DNA of 64,000 bases, from contig NZ_BANS01000026.1 in the NCBI RefSeq assembly GCF_000332995.1, positions 1-64,000 on the forward strand, given 5' to 3'. Below the pieces are notes generated by a model. The model had not been told where the DNA came from, did no database searches, and worked only from the letters and a program-made list of their open reading frames with translations. This stretch comes from Gordonia amicalis NBRC 100051 = JCM 11271 (GTDB lineage Bacteria; Actinomycetota; Actinomycetes; Mycobacteriales; Mycobacteriaceae). This document shows positions 36,160-45,411 of this stretch, in pieces. The translations under genes and the position numbers were made by a program. How positions within the stretch are numbered: position 1 is the stretch's first letter; every line of letters starts with the position of its first letter.

Positions 36160-37359
36160 ATGACCGGAGTGATGCAACCAGCAACCGCGACCTCCCAGGT
36201 GAGCGCGGAAGACTTCGCCGACATCCTGGCGGCGACCCGAGAGTTCGTTCGGGAGGTCGTCGTACCGCGCGAGCAGGAGATCCTGGACACCGACGCGATT
36301 CCCGAGGACATCCGCCAAACCGCCAAGGACATGGGTCTTTTCGGATACGCGATCCCCCAGGAGTGGGGCGGACTCGGACTCGACCTGACCCAGGACGTCG
36401 AACTGGCGATGGAACTCGGTTACACCTCCCTCGCGCTGCGGTCGATGTTCGGCACCAACAACGGCATCGCCGGTCAGGTGCTGGTGAACTTCGGCACCGA
36501 CGAGCAGAAGGCTGCCTGGCTGGAGAAGATCGCCTCCGGTGAGGTCGTCGCGTCGTTCGCGCTGACCGAACCGGGCGCCGGGTCGGATCCCGCCGGCCTG
36601 CGCACCAAGGCCGTCCGCGACGGCGACGACTGGGTCATCAGCGGCGAGAAGCGCTTCATCACCAATGCTCCGCTGGCCGACCTGTTCGTGGTGTTCGCGC
36701 GCACCCGCCCGGCCGACGAGAACGGCACCGGCATCGCGGTGTTCCTCGTCCCGGCCGACTCCGCCGGTCTGACCGTCGGTGCGAAGGACCGCAAGGTGGG
36801 TCAGGAGGGCGCCTGGACCGCCGATGTGCACTTCGACGGCGTTCGCGTCCCGAACTCGGCCCTCGTCGGCGGTAGCGAAGACGTCGGTTACAAGGCCGCG
36901 ATGATGTCCCTCGCCCGCGGTCGCGTGCACATCGCCGCACTGTCGGTCGGTACCGCTCAGCGCGCACTCGACGAGTCGATCGCCTGGGCGGCCACCTCCA
37001 CGCAGGGTGGTGAACCGATCGGTGAGTTCCAATTGGTGCAGGCCATGCTCGCCGATCAGCAGACGGGCGTGATGGCCGGACGCGCCCTGGTCCGCGACGC
37101 CGCCCGTGCCTGGGTCGACAACACCGACCGTCGTCTCGCGCCCTCGGCTGCGAAGCTCTACTGCACCGAGATGGTGGGCAAGGTCGCCGACCTCGCCGTC
37201 CAGATCCACGGCGGCAGCGGCTACATGCGCGACGTCCCGGTGGAACGCATCTACCGCGAGGTCCGTCTGCTCCGACTGTACGAGGGCACCAGCGAGATCC
37301 AGCGCCTCATCATCGGCCGCAACCTCTACAAGCAGGGCGCCAAGAACGCCCAGCGCTGA
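36160..37359 (+). CDS. Acyl-CoA dehydrogenase
   Basis: This 399-residue FAD enzyme has the family signatures FALTEPGAGSDPAGL and QIHGGSGYMRDVPVERIYRE. The catalytic Glu lies in the C-terminal YEGTSEIQ. It performs the first step of acyl-CoA beta-oxidation. The ATG at 36160 is preferred to upstream in-frame codons, which encode an Arg-rich non-conserved stretch, though its ribosome site is weak. Confidence 0.92.
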   Translation: MTGVMQPATATSQVSAEDFADILAATREFVREVVVPREQEILDTDAIPEDIRQTAKDMGLFGYAIPQEWGGLGLDLTQDVELAMELGYTSLALRSMFGTNNGIAGQVLVNFGTDEQKAAWLEKIASGEVVASFALTEPGAGSDPAGLRTKAVRDGDDWVISGEKRFITNAPLADLFVVFARTRPADENGTGIAVFLVPADSAGLTVGAKDRKVGQEGAWTADVHFDGVRVPNSALVGGSEDVGYKAAMMSLARGRVHIAALSVGTAQRALDESIAWAATSTQGGEPIGEFQLVQAMLADQQTGVMAGRALVRDAARAWVDNTDRRLAPSAAKLYCTEMVGKVADLAVQIHGGSGYMRDVPVERIYREVRLLRLYEGTSEIQRLIIGRNLYKQGAKNAQR

Positions 37360-37371
37360 GCTCACGACGAC

Positions 37372-37410
37372 AAGGGCCCGTCCTCACCTCGGTGGGGACG
37401 GGCCCTTCTT
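37372..37410. terminator. Bidirectional terminator after the acyl-CoA dehydrogenase gene
   Basis: AAGGGCCCGTCCTCAC (37372-37387) pairs with GTGGGGACGGGCCCTT (37392-37407), with one G-T wobble and a CTCG loop, followed by CTTC. It lies 12 nt after one stop and 10 nt before the stop of the convergent ligase gene. Confidence 0.88.
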
Positions 37411-37419
37411 CGGAGCAGG

Positions 37420-39066
37420 TCAGGAGTGTGTCAGACGCTCCCGCAGGGCGACCTTCTGGATCTTCCCGGCCGCCGAGGTCGGCAACTCGTCGACGACGAA
37501 GACGTCGCGGATCTTCTTGTAGGGCAACACCTGTTCGGCGACGAACGCGGCGACCGCGTCCTCGTCGATGTCGTGACCGGCCTTGGCGACGAGGAACGCC
37601 ACCGGCTCCTGGCCGACGGGCCCGGCCTCACGACCGACCACCGCGGCGGCCGCGACATCGGTGTGGGTCACCAGGATCTCCTCGAGCTCCCGCGGATACA
37701 CGTTGTAGCCCTTGTAGATCAGCATGTCCTTGGCGCGGTCGCAGATGTAGATGTAGCCGTCGGCGTCGCGGTAGGCGATGTCGCCGGTGTCGAGCCACCC
37801 GTCGACGAACTGTTCCGCGGTCTGGTCGGGATGACCGAGGTAACCGTCGGTGACCTGCGGCCCGCGAACCCAGAGCTGTCCCCTCTCCCCCGCCGGCAGG
37901 ACGACGGCCGGGTCACCGGCGGCGCGGATCTCGACCTCGGTGTCGAAGGCCGGCAGTCCGACGCTGCCGAGCCGGTACTGGCCCTCGGCCGTGAGCGGTG
38001 CCGAGGACACCAGGCAAGTCGCCTCGGTGAGTCCGTAGCCTTCGACGATCGCCGCTGCGGGGAAAGCCTTCTCGAGTTCTCCGAGCGTCACGAGATCGAT
38101 CGGAGCGGCGCCCGACGAGACCACCCGCACCGACGTCAGGTCACGCGACTCGACGTCGGGGTGGACTGCCAGCGCATGCCACATCGCCGGGCTGCCGGTC
38201 ACATACGACGCCCGGTACCGCTCGATCAGGGCGAGCATCCGTCCGGGTTCGAACCGTCCGGCGAACACATGGGTTGCGCCGCAGAGCAACAGGAACGACA
38301 TGTTGATCAGCGCGTGCGCGTGGAACAGCGGCGACACGACGACGGTCGCGGCATCGCCCGGAACCACTCCACGGTCGGAACCCTCGCGCGGTGTCAACCG
38401 CAGCAGACCGTCGTCGCCGACCTCGACCGCGTGCCCCGCACGCCAACCGATCATCTGCGTGACGTTGCCCAGGACGTTGCGGTGCAGCACCCGAACGCCC
38501 TTCGAAACGCCCGTCGTCCCACCGGTGAACGCCACATGTGCGACGTCGTCGGAGGACACGGAGACGGCGGGGGCTTCCGAGTGCCCGGCGGTGAACTCCT
38601 CGAACGAGATCGCCCGCACGCCAACCGCATCCTCGACGGACCCGTCCACGACCACCACGGTGGTCAACGATGAATCGACGGCCGCCGACAGCAGTCGACC
38701 GGACTGCTCGACCTGCGTGAAGGCCGCCACCGCGCCGGTCTCGACGATCTGCCGGTGCAGGCCGGGCACCGGCTGCAACGGATTGACGAGCGTGACGGTG
38801 GCACCGGCTCGCAGCGAACCGTAGTAGGCGACAACGAATTCGATGCTGTTGGTGAGATAGATCAGCACCACGTCGCGTTCGGCGACGCCCGCCGACCGAA
38901 GGGCCGACGCCACCGCCGCCGAGCGCGCGTCGAGTTCGGCGTAGGTCAGCGTCGTGTCTCCGTCGACGACCGCCGCGCGGTCGCCGTACAGCGCTGCCAT
39001 ACTTGCCGGCAGCACCGCCATGCTCGTGTCCGGATAAGTGAGCGTCGTCGGCGACACGCCGCTCAT
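37420..39066 (-). CDS. AMP-dependent acyl-CoA synthetase/ligase
   Basis: This 548-residue adenylate-forming enzyme has the P-loop AFTGGTTGVSKG, YGLTEAT, GWLDTGDIAYRD and KDMLIYKGYNVYP, ending with the catalytic Lys region TSAAGKIQK. It activates a free carboxylic acid to its CoA thioester. Its first codon overlaps the SDR stop (ATGA). It is probably the entry enzyme for the acid imported by the MFS transporter nearby. Confidence 0.92.
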   Translation of the reverse strand: MSGVSPTTLTYPDTSMAVLPASMAALYGDRAAVVDGDTTLTYAELDARSAAVASALRSAGVAERDVVLIYLTNSIEFVVAYYGSLRAGATVTLVNPLQPVPGLHRQIVETGAVAAFTQVEQSGRLLSAAVDSSLTTVVVVDGSVEDAVGVRAISFEEFTAGHSEAPAVSVSSDDVAHVAFTGGTTGVSKGVRVLHRNVLGNVTQMIGWRAGHAVEVGDDGLLRLTPREGSDRGVVPGDAATVVVSPLFHAHALINMSFLLLCGATHVFAGRFEPGRMLALIERYRASYVTGSPAMWHALAVHPDVESRDLTSVRVVSSGAAPIDLVTLGELEKAFPAAAIVEGYGLTEATCLVSSAPLTAEGQYRLGSVGLPAFDTEVEIRAAGDPAVVLPAGERGQLWVRGPQVTDGYLGHPDQTAEQFVDGWLDTGDIAYRDADGYIYICDRAKDMLIYKGYNVYPRELEEILVTHTDVAAAAVVGREAGPVGQEPVAFLVAKAGHDIDEDAVAAFVAEQVLPYKKIRDVFVVDELPTSAAGKIQKVALRERLTHS

Positions 39067-39827
39067 CGCGGTGCCATGCGGATCGCACCGTCGAGGCGGA
39101 TGGTCTCGCCGTTGAGGTAGGCGTTCTCCAGGATGTTCGCCGCGAGCTGTCCGAACTCGTCGGGACGACCGAGGCGCGACGGGTTGGGGATGCTGGCCGC
39201 GAGCGAGGCCCGCACGTCATCGCGCAGGCGAGCGAGCAGCGGGGTGTCCATGGTGCCGGGCGCGATGGTGTTGACGCGGATCAGCTTGCTGGCCAGGTCG
39301 CGTGCGGCCACGAGGGTCATGCCGACGATGCCCGCCTTGGAGGCCGAGTAGTTGATCTGGCCGATCTGCCCCTCGAAGGCCGCGACGGAGGCCGTCATGA
39401 TGATGGCGCCACGCTCGCCGTCGATGGGTTCGAGGCGCGCGATGCGCTCGGCACCCAGCGACAATGCGTGGAACGACCCGACGAGGTTCAGCTTGATGAC
39501 GAACTCGAAGTCCTCCGCCGACCCGGCCTTGCCGTCCTTGTCGAGGATCCGCATGCGCCGGCCCGCGCCGGCGCAGTGCACGAGTCCGCGCAGGCCGCCG
39601 CGCTCGTCGGCGACATCGAGAGCGGCCGCGAACTGTTCGGCATCGGTGATGTCGGCGGCGGCGAAGTTCGCCGCCGAACCCAGGCCGTCGGCGACGGCCT
39701 GTCCGTCGGAGGTGGGCAGATCGATCAGGGTGACCAGGCCGCCGGCGTCGATGACGCGCTTGGCGGTGGCGAGCCCCAGGCCGGAGGCGCCACCGGTGAT
39801 CGCGACGGAGAGTCCCTTGAGTTCCAT
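39063..39827 (-). CDS. SDR family dehydrogenase (HSD17B10/3-hydroxyacyl-CoA dehydrogenase type II-like)
   Basis: This 254-residue SDR has TGGASGLG, HCAGAGRR in place of NNAG, and the catalytic YSASK. The segment VTLIDLP gives an Asp for NAD binding. The overall layout, with the insertion ARLEPIDGERG after the NNAG region, resembles type II 3-hydroxyacyl-CoA dehydrogenases acting on branched acyl-CoA. It is coupled to the ligase gene and preceded by a thiolase. Confidence 0.87.
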   Translation of the reverse strand: MELKGLSVAITGGASGLGLATAKRVIDAGGLVTLIDLPTSDGQAVADGLGSAANFAAADITDAEQFAAALDVADERGGLRGLVHCAGAGRRMRILDKDGKAGSAEDFEFVIKLNLVGSFHALSLGAERIARLEPIDGERGAIIMTASVAAFEGQIGQINYSASKAGIVGMTLVAARDLASKLIRVNTIAPGTMDTPLLARLRDDVRASLAASIPNPSRLGRPDEFGQLAANILENAYLNGETIRLDGAIRMAPR

Positions 39828-39875
39828 TGTGCTGATGTGCCTTTCAATGCTGTCTGGCGTCGGGTGAGGTCGGGA

Positions 39876-41009
39876 TCAGAGGAGTTCCAGGATGGTGGTG
39901 TTGGCCATGCCGCCGGCCTCACACATCGACTGCAGGCCGTAGCGGATCCCGTTGTCGCGCATGTGGTGCACGAGGCGGGTCATCAGGATCGCGCCCGAAC
40001 CGCCGAGCGGGTGGCCGACGGCGATCGCGCCGCCGAGCGGGTTGAGCCGTTCGATGTCCGCGCCGGTCTCGGCCTGCCAGGCCAGCGGCACGGGCGCGAA
40101 GGCCTCGTTGATCTCGAAGGCGCCGATGTCGTCGATCGACAGACCGGAACGCTTGAGCGCCTTGGCGGTCGACGGGATCGGGCCGGTCAGCATGACGACC
40201 GGGTCGTCGGCCGCGACCACCGCGGTGTGGATGCGCGCGATCGGGTTCAGGCCATGCGATTTCGCCGTTTCCGACGACATGATCAGGAGTGCACCCGAGC
40301 CGTCGGAGATCTGCGAGGAGTTGCCGGCGTGGATGACGCCGTCCTCGGCGAACGCGGGCTTGAGCTTGCCGAGCGACTCCAGGGTGCCCCCGCGGCGGAT
40401 GCCCTCGTCACCTTCGAGCACACCGGAGATGGGAGCCAGCTGACCGTCGAACGCACCGCGGTCGACGGCGGCGGCCGCGAGTTCGTGTGAGCGCAGAGAA
40501 TATTCGTCGACGCGCGTGCGGTCGAATCCCCACTTCGCGGCGATCGTCTCCGCGCCGAGACCCTGGCTGAACTTGTCGATGCCGTAGCGGTCGAGGACGG
40601 TGGCGGGCTGGTGTTCGCCGTTGGGGGCCGAGCTGCCCATCGCGACCCGGCTCATCGACTCCACACCACCGGCGATGACGACATCCTGCTGGCCCGAGAT
40701 GACCGCGGCGGCAGCCATGCTGACGGCCTGCTGGCTCGACCCGCAGGCGCGGGTGACGGTGGTGCCGGGTACGGACTCCGGCCACCCGGCCGCGAGGATC
40801 GCGGTGCGGGCGATGTTGCCGGCCTGCTCCGACGACTGGCTGACACAACCCCACACGACGTCGTCGACGATCGCGGGATCGACGCCGGTCCGCTCGACGA
40901 GAGCCTCGAGGACGTGGGCGGACAGGTCGGCCGGATGTATTCCGGACAGGGCTCCGCGGCGGCGTCCGATCGGGGCGCGAACGGCGTCGACGATCACTGC
41001 ATCGCGCAT
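39876..41009 (-). CDS. Thiolase family protein
   Basis: This 377-residue thiolase has Cys in TRACGSSQQ, His in VGHPLGGSGA and the second Cys in SMCEAGGMAN. It differs clearly from the other thiolase in the window, so the two likely handle different chain forms. It heads the minus-strand run thiolase, SDR, ligase (gaps 48 nt and -4 nt). Confidence 0.92.
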   Translation of the reverse strand: MRDAVIVDAVRAPIGRRRGALSGIHPADLSAHVLEALVERTGVDPAIVDDVVWGCVSQSSEQAGNIARTAILAAGWPESVPGTTVTRACGSSQQAVSMAAAAVISGQQDVVIAGGVESMSRVAMGSSAPNGEHQPATVLDRYGIDKFSQGLGAETIAAKWGFDRTRVDEYSLRSHELAAAAVDRGAFDGQLAPISGVLEGDEGIRRGGTLESLGKLKPAFAEDGVIHAGNSSQISDGSGALLIMSSETAKSHGLNPIARIHTAVVAADDPVVMLTGPIPSTAKALKRSGLSIDDIGAFEINEAFAPVPLAWQAETGADIERLNPLGGAIAVGHPLGGSGAILMTRLVHHMRDNGIRYGLQSMCEAGGMANTTILELL

Positions 41010-41067
41010 GAGGTCTCCTAAAGATGTCGGGCAGTGGATGAGGGAGTTTCAGTTGTGGAACCGAGGA

Positions 41068-41148
41068 CGTCCGTGAGCGGAAATCACCCGTCCTGTCGAG
41101 CCGACCACGAAGGGGTCTGGCGGACAAGTCGATTCCCGCTCACGGACG
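41068..41148. promoter_or_regulatory. Long-spaced inverted repeat upstream of the thiolase operon
   Basis: CGTCCGTGAGCGG (41068-41080) and CCGCTCACGGACG (41136-41148) are exact 13-bp reverse complements, 55 nt apart, in the gap between the MFS gene end and the thiolase gene start. It may be an operator pair or a terminator-like element for the MFS transcript. Confidence 0.5.
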
Positions 41149-41179
41149 ATGAGGTGCTGCCTATGAAAGAAGCGTCGCC

Positions 41180-42439
41180 TCAGGCGGTGAGCACAGCATG
41201 CGGACGCAGGCGTGTGCGGTCGCGCGCCGGGTTGGCGAAGATCAGCGCCAGCACGGCGCAGACCGATGCGACCAGTCCGAGGACCTGGAACGCAAGCGGG
41301 AACACCGTGGCGGCGAAGCCATAGCCGACCGACAGGATCAGGACACACACCATCGGGGTGCTGACCGACGGCAGCAGGAACAGCAGGACACCGGAGATCA
41401 GGACGCCCACCGACGGGACGACGATGCGGAGCATCCGCGGCGACCCACCCTTGGTGATCATCCGGTCACTGGTGATCGAGATGAGCAGCATCAATACGAG
41501 ACCGACGATCGACGGGAAGGCGAACATCGAACCGGACTGCAGCTGGCTGTAGCCCAGGCCGTCCTCGAAGTACGACGGCAGCCAGGTGAGCACCACCGAG
41601 ACCAGGGCGTAGACGCTCATGACCAGCAATGCACCGGTGATGAAGGTCGGTGCGAGGAAGATCTTCACCCACGGGGTGGCCGGCTCGGCGTCGGCCGGCG
41701 AGGTCTCGCCCGTCGCCGTCTCGTCGACCTTCTTGGTCTTGCCGCCGGCGATGTAGGGGCCCGGGCGCCAGGTCGACAGCCACACGACGGCCCAGACCGC
41801 ACCGGCGGCGGCGAGCACGAACAGCGCCCAGCGCCAGCCGAAGCTGACGGTGATGACCGTCAGGAGCGGGGCGATCGCGATCTTGGCGATCGATGCGGCA
41901 CCGGCCAGCAGAGCGCCGGGCAGCGCCCGACGCGCCGGCGGATGCCATGCGTACGCGGCGGTGTGCAACAGCGCCGACGTGGGTCCTTCGGACAGGCCCA
42001 GCAGGAGCCGGCTGATGAGCAGGACCGCGAAACCGGCCACCGCGATCAGCGGCAGCATCGCCGCCGCCCAGCACAGGCCGAGGAGGACCAGCGACCAGCG
42101 CAACGTCATCCAGCGGTTGAGCAGGCCGGCGAAGAAGCCGCCGATGGTGAAGGTGAGGAAGAACAGGCTTCCGACGAGTCCGATCTGGGACGCGCTGAGA
42201 CCCAGTTCTTCACGCAGCGGCTTGGCGATGATGCCCAGTACGGCCTTGTCGGCGTAGTTGATCACATACAGGCTGACCAGCAGGGATGTGAGTCCCCATG
42301 CGGTGAGCCGGGATTCGCCGAGCGGGCCGACGCCGCCGAATCGTCCTGGCGTCACCTCGAAATCGGTGGTGTCGGGCGCAGTGGGGGCTGCCGCGGGATC
42401 TTTGCCGGAGCCTGATCCGGAGGCGGTCGTGACCGTCAT
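41180..42439 (-). CDS. MFS transporter, probable carboxylate importer
   Basis: This 419-residue major-facilitator protein has about twelve membrane helices with a long hydrophilic central loop (GGKTKKVDETATGETSPADA). The motif NYADKAVLG near the first helix and GLSEGPTSA in the fifth resemble the anion:cation symporter family that includes phthalate and hexuronate carriers. The ATG at 42439 follows AGAGG. Its position among CoA-ligase and dehydrogenase genes suggests it brings in their substrate. Confidence 0.85.
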   Translation of the reverse strand: MTVTTASGSGSGKDPAAAPTAPDTTDFEVTPGRFGGVGPLGESRLTAWGLTSLLVSLYVINYADKAVLGIIAKPLREELGLSASQIGLVGSLFFLTFTIGGFFAGLLNRWMTLRWSLVLLGLCWAAAMLPLIAVAGFAVLLISRLLLGLSEGPTSALLHTAAYAWHPPARRALPGALLAGAASIAKIAIAPLLTVITVSFGWRWALFVLAAAGAVWAVVWLSTWRPGPYIAGGKTKKVDETATGETSPADAEPATPWVKIFLAPTFITGALLVMSVYALVSVVLTWLPSYFEDGLGYSQLQSGSMFAFPSIVGLVLMLLISITSDRMITKGGSPRMLRIVVPSVGVLISGVLLFLLPSVSTPMVCVLILSVGYGFAATVFPLAFQVLGLVASVCAVLALIFANPARDRTRLRPHAVLTA

Positions 42440-42817
42440 GGGGAAACCTCTTTCAGGCGAATGGTCTGAGAGTAGATGGACCGGGAATTCAGTGGGGCGG
42501 ATCACATCTGCGTTCGATTGAAACTGTCGTCAATGTGAGGCACAACGTTCGCTCGGCGAACGGTCCGACTACAGCTGCCTATGTGTCGAGGGCCACAGCG
42601 CTGCGAACAGGCACCATTGGCTGGCCCTATCCGAGAGTTAGGCACGGAACAATCTGCCGCGGCCGTTCCATGACGACCATTGGCTCGCGCTATCGCACCC
42701 TTAGCGCATCGCGTCTACTTCCAGCGGTCACGGGACGGCATGCTTGGGTACGTTGCGTCTCACATCCGCCAGCCGGTGCGACCTGCACCGCTTACTCATG
42801 GGAGAGAACCCACCACC
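42440..42817. promoter_or_regulatory. Control region between the MFS and acyl-CoA dehydrogenase genes
   Basis: This 378-nt gap has no gene. CGTTCGC-TCG-GCGAACG (42546-42562) is a 7-bp inverted repeat with a 3-nt centre, a typical dimeric repressor site. The segment ACCATTGGCT-GC-CTATC occurs at 42613 and again at 42676, 63 nt apart, each containing TTGGCT followed after 15 nt by TTAG. These may be twin promoters or activator sites for the plus-strand dehydrogenase pair. The local A+T level is above the window average. Confidence 0.5.
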
Positions 42818-44014
42818 ATGGCCCGCCTCGCGCAGACCCTGGGCCTCACCGAGATCCAGACGGAGATCGTCGCCAACGTGCGCTCCTTCGTCGACAAACA
42901 GATCATCCCCAATGCGCAGGAACTCGAGCATGCGGACGAATACCCGCAGGCCATCGTCGACGGCATGGGCGAGATGGGGCTGTTCGGCCTGATGATCCCC
43001 GAGGAGTACGGCGGCCTCGGTGAATCGCTGCTGACGTACGCCCTCTGCGTCGAGGAACTGGCACGTGGCTGGATGAGCGTCTCGGGCGTCATCAACACCC
43101 ACTTCATCGTCGCCTACATGCTGCGTCAGCACGGCACCGACGAGCAGAAGCAGCGGTTCCTCCCGCGAATGGCCACCGGCGAGGTCCGGGGTGCGTTCTC
43201 CATGTCCGAACCCGAACTCGGCTCCGACGTCGCGGCGATCAAGACGACCGCCAAGCGCGACGGTGACGACAGCTACGTCATCAACGGACAGAAGATGTGG
43301 CTGACCAACGGCGGATCGTCGACTCTGGTTGCGGCACTTGTCCGTACCGAGGAGGGCGAGGAGCGCCCGCACAAGAACCTGACCACCTTCCTGGTCGAGA
43401 AGCCGGCCGGCTTCGGTGAGGTGGTCCCGGGCGTGACCATCCCCCGCAAGCTGGACAAGATGGGCTACAAGGGAATCGACACCACCGAGCTCGTCTTCGA
43501 CGGCTACCGCGCACCGGCCACCGACATCCTGGGCGGGGTGCCGGGCAAGGGTTTCGCGCACATGATGGACGGCGTCGAGGTCGGTCGCGTCAACGTGTCC
43601 GCGCGTGCGTGCGGAATCGCCCAGCGCGCCTTCGAACTCGGCGTCAAGTACGCCCAGCAGCGCTCCACGTTCGGCAAGCCGATCGCCGAACATCAGGCGA
43701 TCGCCTTCTCGCTGGCCGAGATGGCGACCAAGGTCGAGGCCGCGCACCTGATGATGGTCAACGCCGCCCGGCTGAAGGACTCCGGGGAACGCAACGACGT
43801 CGCCGCGGGTATGGCCAAATACCTGTGCAGCGAGTACTGCGCCGAGGTCACCCAGGCGTCCTTCCGCATCCACGGTGGCTACGGCTACTCCAAGGAGTTC
43901 GAGATCGAACGCCTGATGCGTGATGCGCCCTTCCTGCTCATCGGCGAGGGCACCAGCGAGATCCAGAAGCAGATCATCTCCAGGGGACTCCTGCGCGAGT
44001 ACCGCGAGCAGTAA
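42818..44014 (+). CDS. Acyl-CoA dehydrogenase
   Basis: This 398-residue flavoenzyme has FSMSEPELGSDVAAI, the FAD-contacting QQRSTFGKPIAEHQ, RIHGGYGYSKEFEIERLMRD and GEGTSEIQ. The Glu in GVEVGRVN is at the position of the catalytic base in isovaleryl/long-chain members, so branched substrates are possible. GGGAGAG precedes the ATG. A second dehydrogenase gene follows 36 nt later. Confidence 0.92.
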   Translation: MARLAQTLGLTEIQTEIVANVRSFVDKQIIPNAQELEHADEYPQAIVDGMGEMGLFGLMIPEEYGGLGESLLTYALCVEELARGWMSVSGVINTHFIVAYMLRQHGTDEQKQRFLPRMATGEVRGAFSMSEPELGSDVAAIKTTAKRDGDDSYVINGQKMWLTNGGSSTLVAALVRTEEGEERPHKNLTTFLVEKPAGFGEVVPGVTIPRKLDKMGYKGIDTTELVFDGYRAPATDILGGVPGKGFAHMMDGVEVGRVNVSARACGIAQRAFELGVKYAQQRSTFGKPIAEHQAIAFSLAEMATKVEAAHLMMVNAARLKDSGERNDVAAGMAKYLCSEYCAEVTQASFRIHGGYGYSKEFEIERLMRDAPFLLIGEGTSEIQKQIISRGLLREYREQ

Positions 44015-44050
44015 CCAATCCTCCACTTCCCCAACACTTTAGGAATCACC

Positions 44051-45208
44051 ATGCAGCGTCGCATCTTCACCGAGGACCACGAGGCCTTCCGCAAGACGAT
44101 CCGGGACTTCATCACCAAGGAAGTCGTACCCGTCTACCACGACTGGGAGAAGCAGGGCCATCCGCCGCGCGAGTTCTACAATCGGCTCGGCGATCTCGGC
44201 GTCCTGGGCATCGAGGCCCCCGAGGAGTTCGGCGGCGGTGGCGTCACCGACTTCACCTACTCCCTGGTGATCGCGGAGGAGACCTCCGCGGCGGGCGTCA
44301 CCTTCGGCAGCTACTCGGTGCACTCGAACCTGATCCTCCCCTACCTGATGGAGTACGGGACGCAGGAGCAGAAGGAGCGTTGGATCCCCGGATTCTGTTC
44401 CGGCGAGATCATGTTCGCGATCGCGATGACCGAACCCGGCACCGGCTCGGACCTCGCGAACATCGCGACCACCGCGAAGCTGTCCGAGGACGGCTCGCAT
44501 TACGTGCTCGACGGCGCCAAGACCTTCATCACCGGTGGCGCGCTCGCCGACCGCATCCTCGTCGTCGCCCGTACCACCCCCTTCGATCCCGAGAACCGTC
44601 GTGCGGGACTGTCGATCCTGGTGGTCGACACCAAGTCCGAGGGATTCTCGGTCGGCCGCAAGATCGAGAAGATCGGACTGAAGGCCTCCGACACCGCCGA
44701 ACTGTCCTTCGACTCGGTGAAGGTGCCGGTCGAGGACCTCCTCGGCGAAGAGGGCGCGGGCTTCAAGTACCTGAGCCACAACCTCGCCCAGGAACGCCTC
44801 ACCATCGCGATCGGGGCGTCGGCCACCGCCGCCGCGGCCGTGCAGCACGCGATCGCCTACACGAAGGAACGCGACGTCTTCGGCAAACCGGTCGCGGCCT
44901 TCCAGAACACCAAGTTCGTGCTCGCCGAGTGCTCGGCCGAGGTCGAGGCGATCCGCGCGATCGTCGACCGCGCTCTCGAGCTGCACAACGCGGGCGAGCT
45001 GACCGTCCCCGACGCCGCCCGCGCCAAGCTGTTCGCCACCGAGACCGCCGGCCGGGTCATCGACAACTGCCTTCAGCTGCACGGCGGTTACGGCTACGTC
45101 CTCGAGTACCCGATCGCCCGCCTGTACGCCGACACCCGCGTCTCGCGCATCTACGGCGGCACCAGCGAGGTCATGAAGACGATCATCGCCAAGGATCTGG
45201 GGCTCTAG
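44051..45208 (+). CDS. Acyl-CoA dehydrogenase (long-chain type)
   Basis: This 385-residue flavoenzyme has IAMTEPGTGSDLANI, KERDVFGKPVAAFQ, LHGGYGYVLEYPIARLYAD and IYGGTSEVMKTII. The putative base lies in LAQERLTIAI, as in long-chain and FadE-type enzymes. AGGAATCACC precedes the ATG. With the preceding gene it forms a two-dehydrogenase operon; whether they are separate homo-oligomers or a heteromeric pair is not shown. Confidence 0.92.
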   Translation: MQRRIFTEDHEAFRKTIRDFITKEVVPVYHDWEKQGHPPREFYNRLGDLGVLGIEAPEEFGGGGVTDFTYSLVIAEETSAAGVTFGSYSVHSNLILPYLMEYGTQEQKERWIPGFCSGEIMFAIAMTEPGTGSDLANIATTAKLSEDGSHYVLDGAKTFITGGALADRILVVARTTPFDPENRRAGLSILVVDTKSEGFSVGRKIEKIGLKASDTAELSFDSVKVPVEDLLGEEGAGFKYLSHNLAQERLTIAIGASATAAAAVQHAIAYTKERDVFGKPVAAFQNTKFVLAECSAEVEAIRAIVDRALELHNAGELTVPDAARAKLFATETAGRVIDNCLQLHGGYGYVLEYPIARLYADTRVSRIYGGTSEVMKTIIAKDLGL

Positions 45209-45223
45209 CAGGTCCGGCTTCCA

Positions 45224-45272
45224 GATCACGTTGCGTTTTGTCCCGCCAAACGGGACAGGACGCAACGTGATC
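45224..45272. terminator. Two-tier hairpin after the acyl-CoA dehydrogenase pair
   Basis: The outer stem GATCACGTTGCG (45224-45235) pairs with CGCAACGTGATC (45261-45272). An inner stem GTCCCG (45240-45245) pairs with CGGGAC (45251-45256). It begins 16 nt after the stop codon. No T-run follows. Confidence 0.6.
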
Positions 45273-45411
45273 CGGCGGGTGCCGTAACGCCGGACCCGCC
45301 GAGTGCGAAATCAGTGCCGAGAAGCAGCACCGAGAACGCACTCCGTGCACACGCGTGATCTGCTTGCCTTAATATTCGCTGAGCAAAGCAGCGGGGTCGG
45401 GACGTGGGAAA

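Noticed and set aside
37426..38673. 415-codon open frame antisense to the acyl-CoA ligase gene
   Set aside because: It is a shadow; the ligase motifs are complete on the minus strand.
45274..45300. Second small hairpin (GGCGGGT/ACCCGCC) after the acyl-CoA dehydrogenase pair
   Set aside because: The 7-bp stem in GC-rich DNA is not distinguishable from chance next to the stronger hairpin at 45224-45272.
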